Assembly (NCBI RefSeq): GCF_000372725.1
Contig: NW_005198391.1
Span: forward strand, 421,086-485,085
Direction: 5' to 3'
Length of the DNA: 64,000 nt
Source: Emiliania huxleyi CCMP1516
Taxonomy: Eukaryota; Haptophyta; Isochrysidales; Noelaerhabdaceae
Below are positions 63,439-64,000 of this stretch, one piece after another. Under the pieces are notes generated by a model, which saw nothing but the letters and a program-made list of their open reading frames with translations, did no database searches and had not been told where the DNA came from. A program made the position numbers and the translations under genes. Each line of letters begins with the position of its first letter. The stretch's first letter is position 1.

Positions 63439-64000
63439 ATGACCTCTCCACCGCCGCCTTCACCGCCGCCGCCGTCACCGCCGCCGCCGTCTCCGCCGCC
63501 CAGTCCGCCACCCTCGCCCCCACCGCCGTCACCGCCGCCGTCGCCGCCGCCCAGCCCGCCGCCGTCGTCGCCGCCACCAGCCCGCCATCCGCCGCCCGAC
63601 CCGCCGTCTCCACCGCCACCCTCGCCGCCGCCGCCGTCGGCCCCACCGCCCTCGCCGCCACCGCCCTCGCTGCCACCGCCTCCGCCGCCGCCGTCACCGC
63701 CCTCGCCGTCACCGCCCCCACCCTCTCCGCCGCCGCCGTCGCCGCCGCCGCCCTCGCCGCCGCCGCCGGCTCCTCCACCGCCGTCTCCGCCACCACCCTC
63801 TCCGCCGCCGCCGTCACCGCCGCCGCCGTCACCGCCGCCGCCCTCTCCGCCGCCCAGTCTGCCACCCTCGCCCCCGCCGCCGTCGCCGCCGCCGTCGCCG
63901 CTGCCACCGTCTCCGCCGCCCCCGTCTCCACCGCCGCCCTCGCCGCCGCCGCCCTCGCCGCCGCCGCCCTCGCCGCCACCGTCTCCGCCACCTTCGCCAC
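63439..64000 (+). CDS. SPPP-rich (extensin/pherophorin-like) open frame, partial
   Basis: From ATG 63439 (MTSPPPPSPPPPSPPPP) the frame is open to the window edge, 187 codons, almost wholly Pro and Ser in SPPP/SPPPP units with one break (ARHPPPDPP). Such tracts are hydroxyproline-rich wall or matrix glycoprotein spacers in algae. The frame is also open upstream (PEDVAGAPFMAVGSSAPEFF, near 63300), so it may be an inner exon of a larger gene or of the preceding one. The repeat nature means part of it could be non-coding. Confidence 0.45.
   Translation, partial: MTSPPPPSPPPPSPPPPSPPPSPPPSPPPPSPPPSPPPSPPPSSPPPARHPPPDPPSPPPPSPPPPSAPPPSPPPPSLPPPPPPPSPPSPSPPPPSPPPPSPPPPSPPPPAPPPPSPPPPSPPPPSPPPPSPPPPSPPPSLPPSPPPPSPPPSPLPPSPPPPSPPPPSPPPPSPPPPSPPPSPPPSP

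Noticed and set aside
63431..64000. Ala/Val/Thr-rich minus-strand frame at the right edge
   Set aside because: The plus strand reads as regular SPPP units typical of algal matrix proteins; the minus reading is its antisense.

Overview
The window is nuclear DNA from a GC-rich, intron-bearing, flagellated photosynthetic alga. Genes have short spliceosomal introns of about 60-120 bp, a protein with a bipartite secretory/plastid leader (DUF3007 family, 40532-41348), a cilium-specific protein (SPEF1, 20664-21296), secreted enzymes and much simple-sequence and transposon-like DNA. My best guess is a haptophyte of the Emiliania/Gephyrocapsa kind. A pelagophyte or dinoflagellate is not excluded, and the sequence holds no rRNA or marker that would decide it. 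A 100-N assembly gap lies at 19196-19295.

Layout. 0-5 kb: the 5' part of a PHD-finger gene (-), an unknown gene with an acidic tail (-), a four-exon DEAD-box helicase (+), then a long (GT)n tract. 5-12 kb: a membrane protein with a tail-fibre/adhesin-like beta domain (+), an EF-hand pseudogene (-), an SfsA homologue (+) and DNA polymerase eta with a RanBP2-type zinc finger (-). 12-23 kb: a folate-biopterin-type transporter (-), TIR element copies A and B, a gene with a Tudor-like segment crossing the gap (+), and SPEF1 (-). 23-33 kb: a 13-exon secreted GH3 glycosidase (+), an NMN adenylyltransferase-like gene (+), a repeat-borne protein fragment and an Orai-like channel (+). 33-45 kb: hairpin and CTGACAGC repeat arrays, MsrA (-), a disordered A/P/E/K-rich protein (-), the DUF3007 plastid protein (-), a SHOCT-domain gene (+) split by a 59-bp insert, TIR copy C, a small Cys-containing protein (+) and a second TIR element. 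45-64 kb: a TSSC4-like acidic protein (-), degenerate repeats, tandem duplications before a secreted tyrosinase (+), a Tc1/mariner-type MITE, a coiled-coil protein (+) and the start of an SPPP-rich ORF (+).

The genes are unrelated single-copy functions and show no operon-like logic. The most interesting signal is in the introns. Of 29 introns I could model, 18 are GC-AG and 11 GT-AG. In many, the first 10-35 bases of the intron are a copy, perfect or decayed, of the first bases of the downstream exon. The helicase shows perfect 14- and 13-bp repeats, and the GH3 gene shows a graded series. One gene carries a 59-bp insert with an 11-bp duplication whose core recurs 7 kb away in intergenic DNA. 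Together this looks like recent and continuing intron gain by insertion with target duplication (introner-like). Every exon model here was built by eye from reading frame, splice dinucleotides and family knowledge; none was checked against transcripts or databases.
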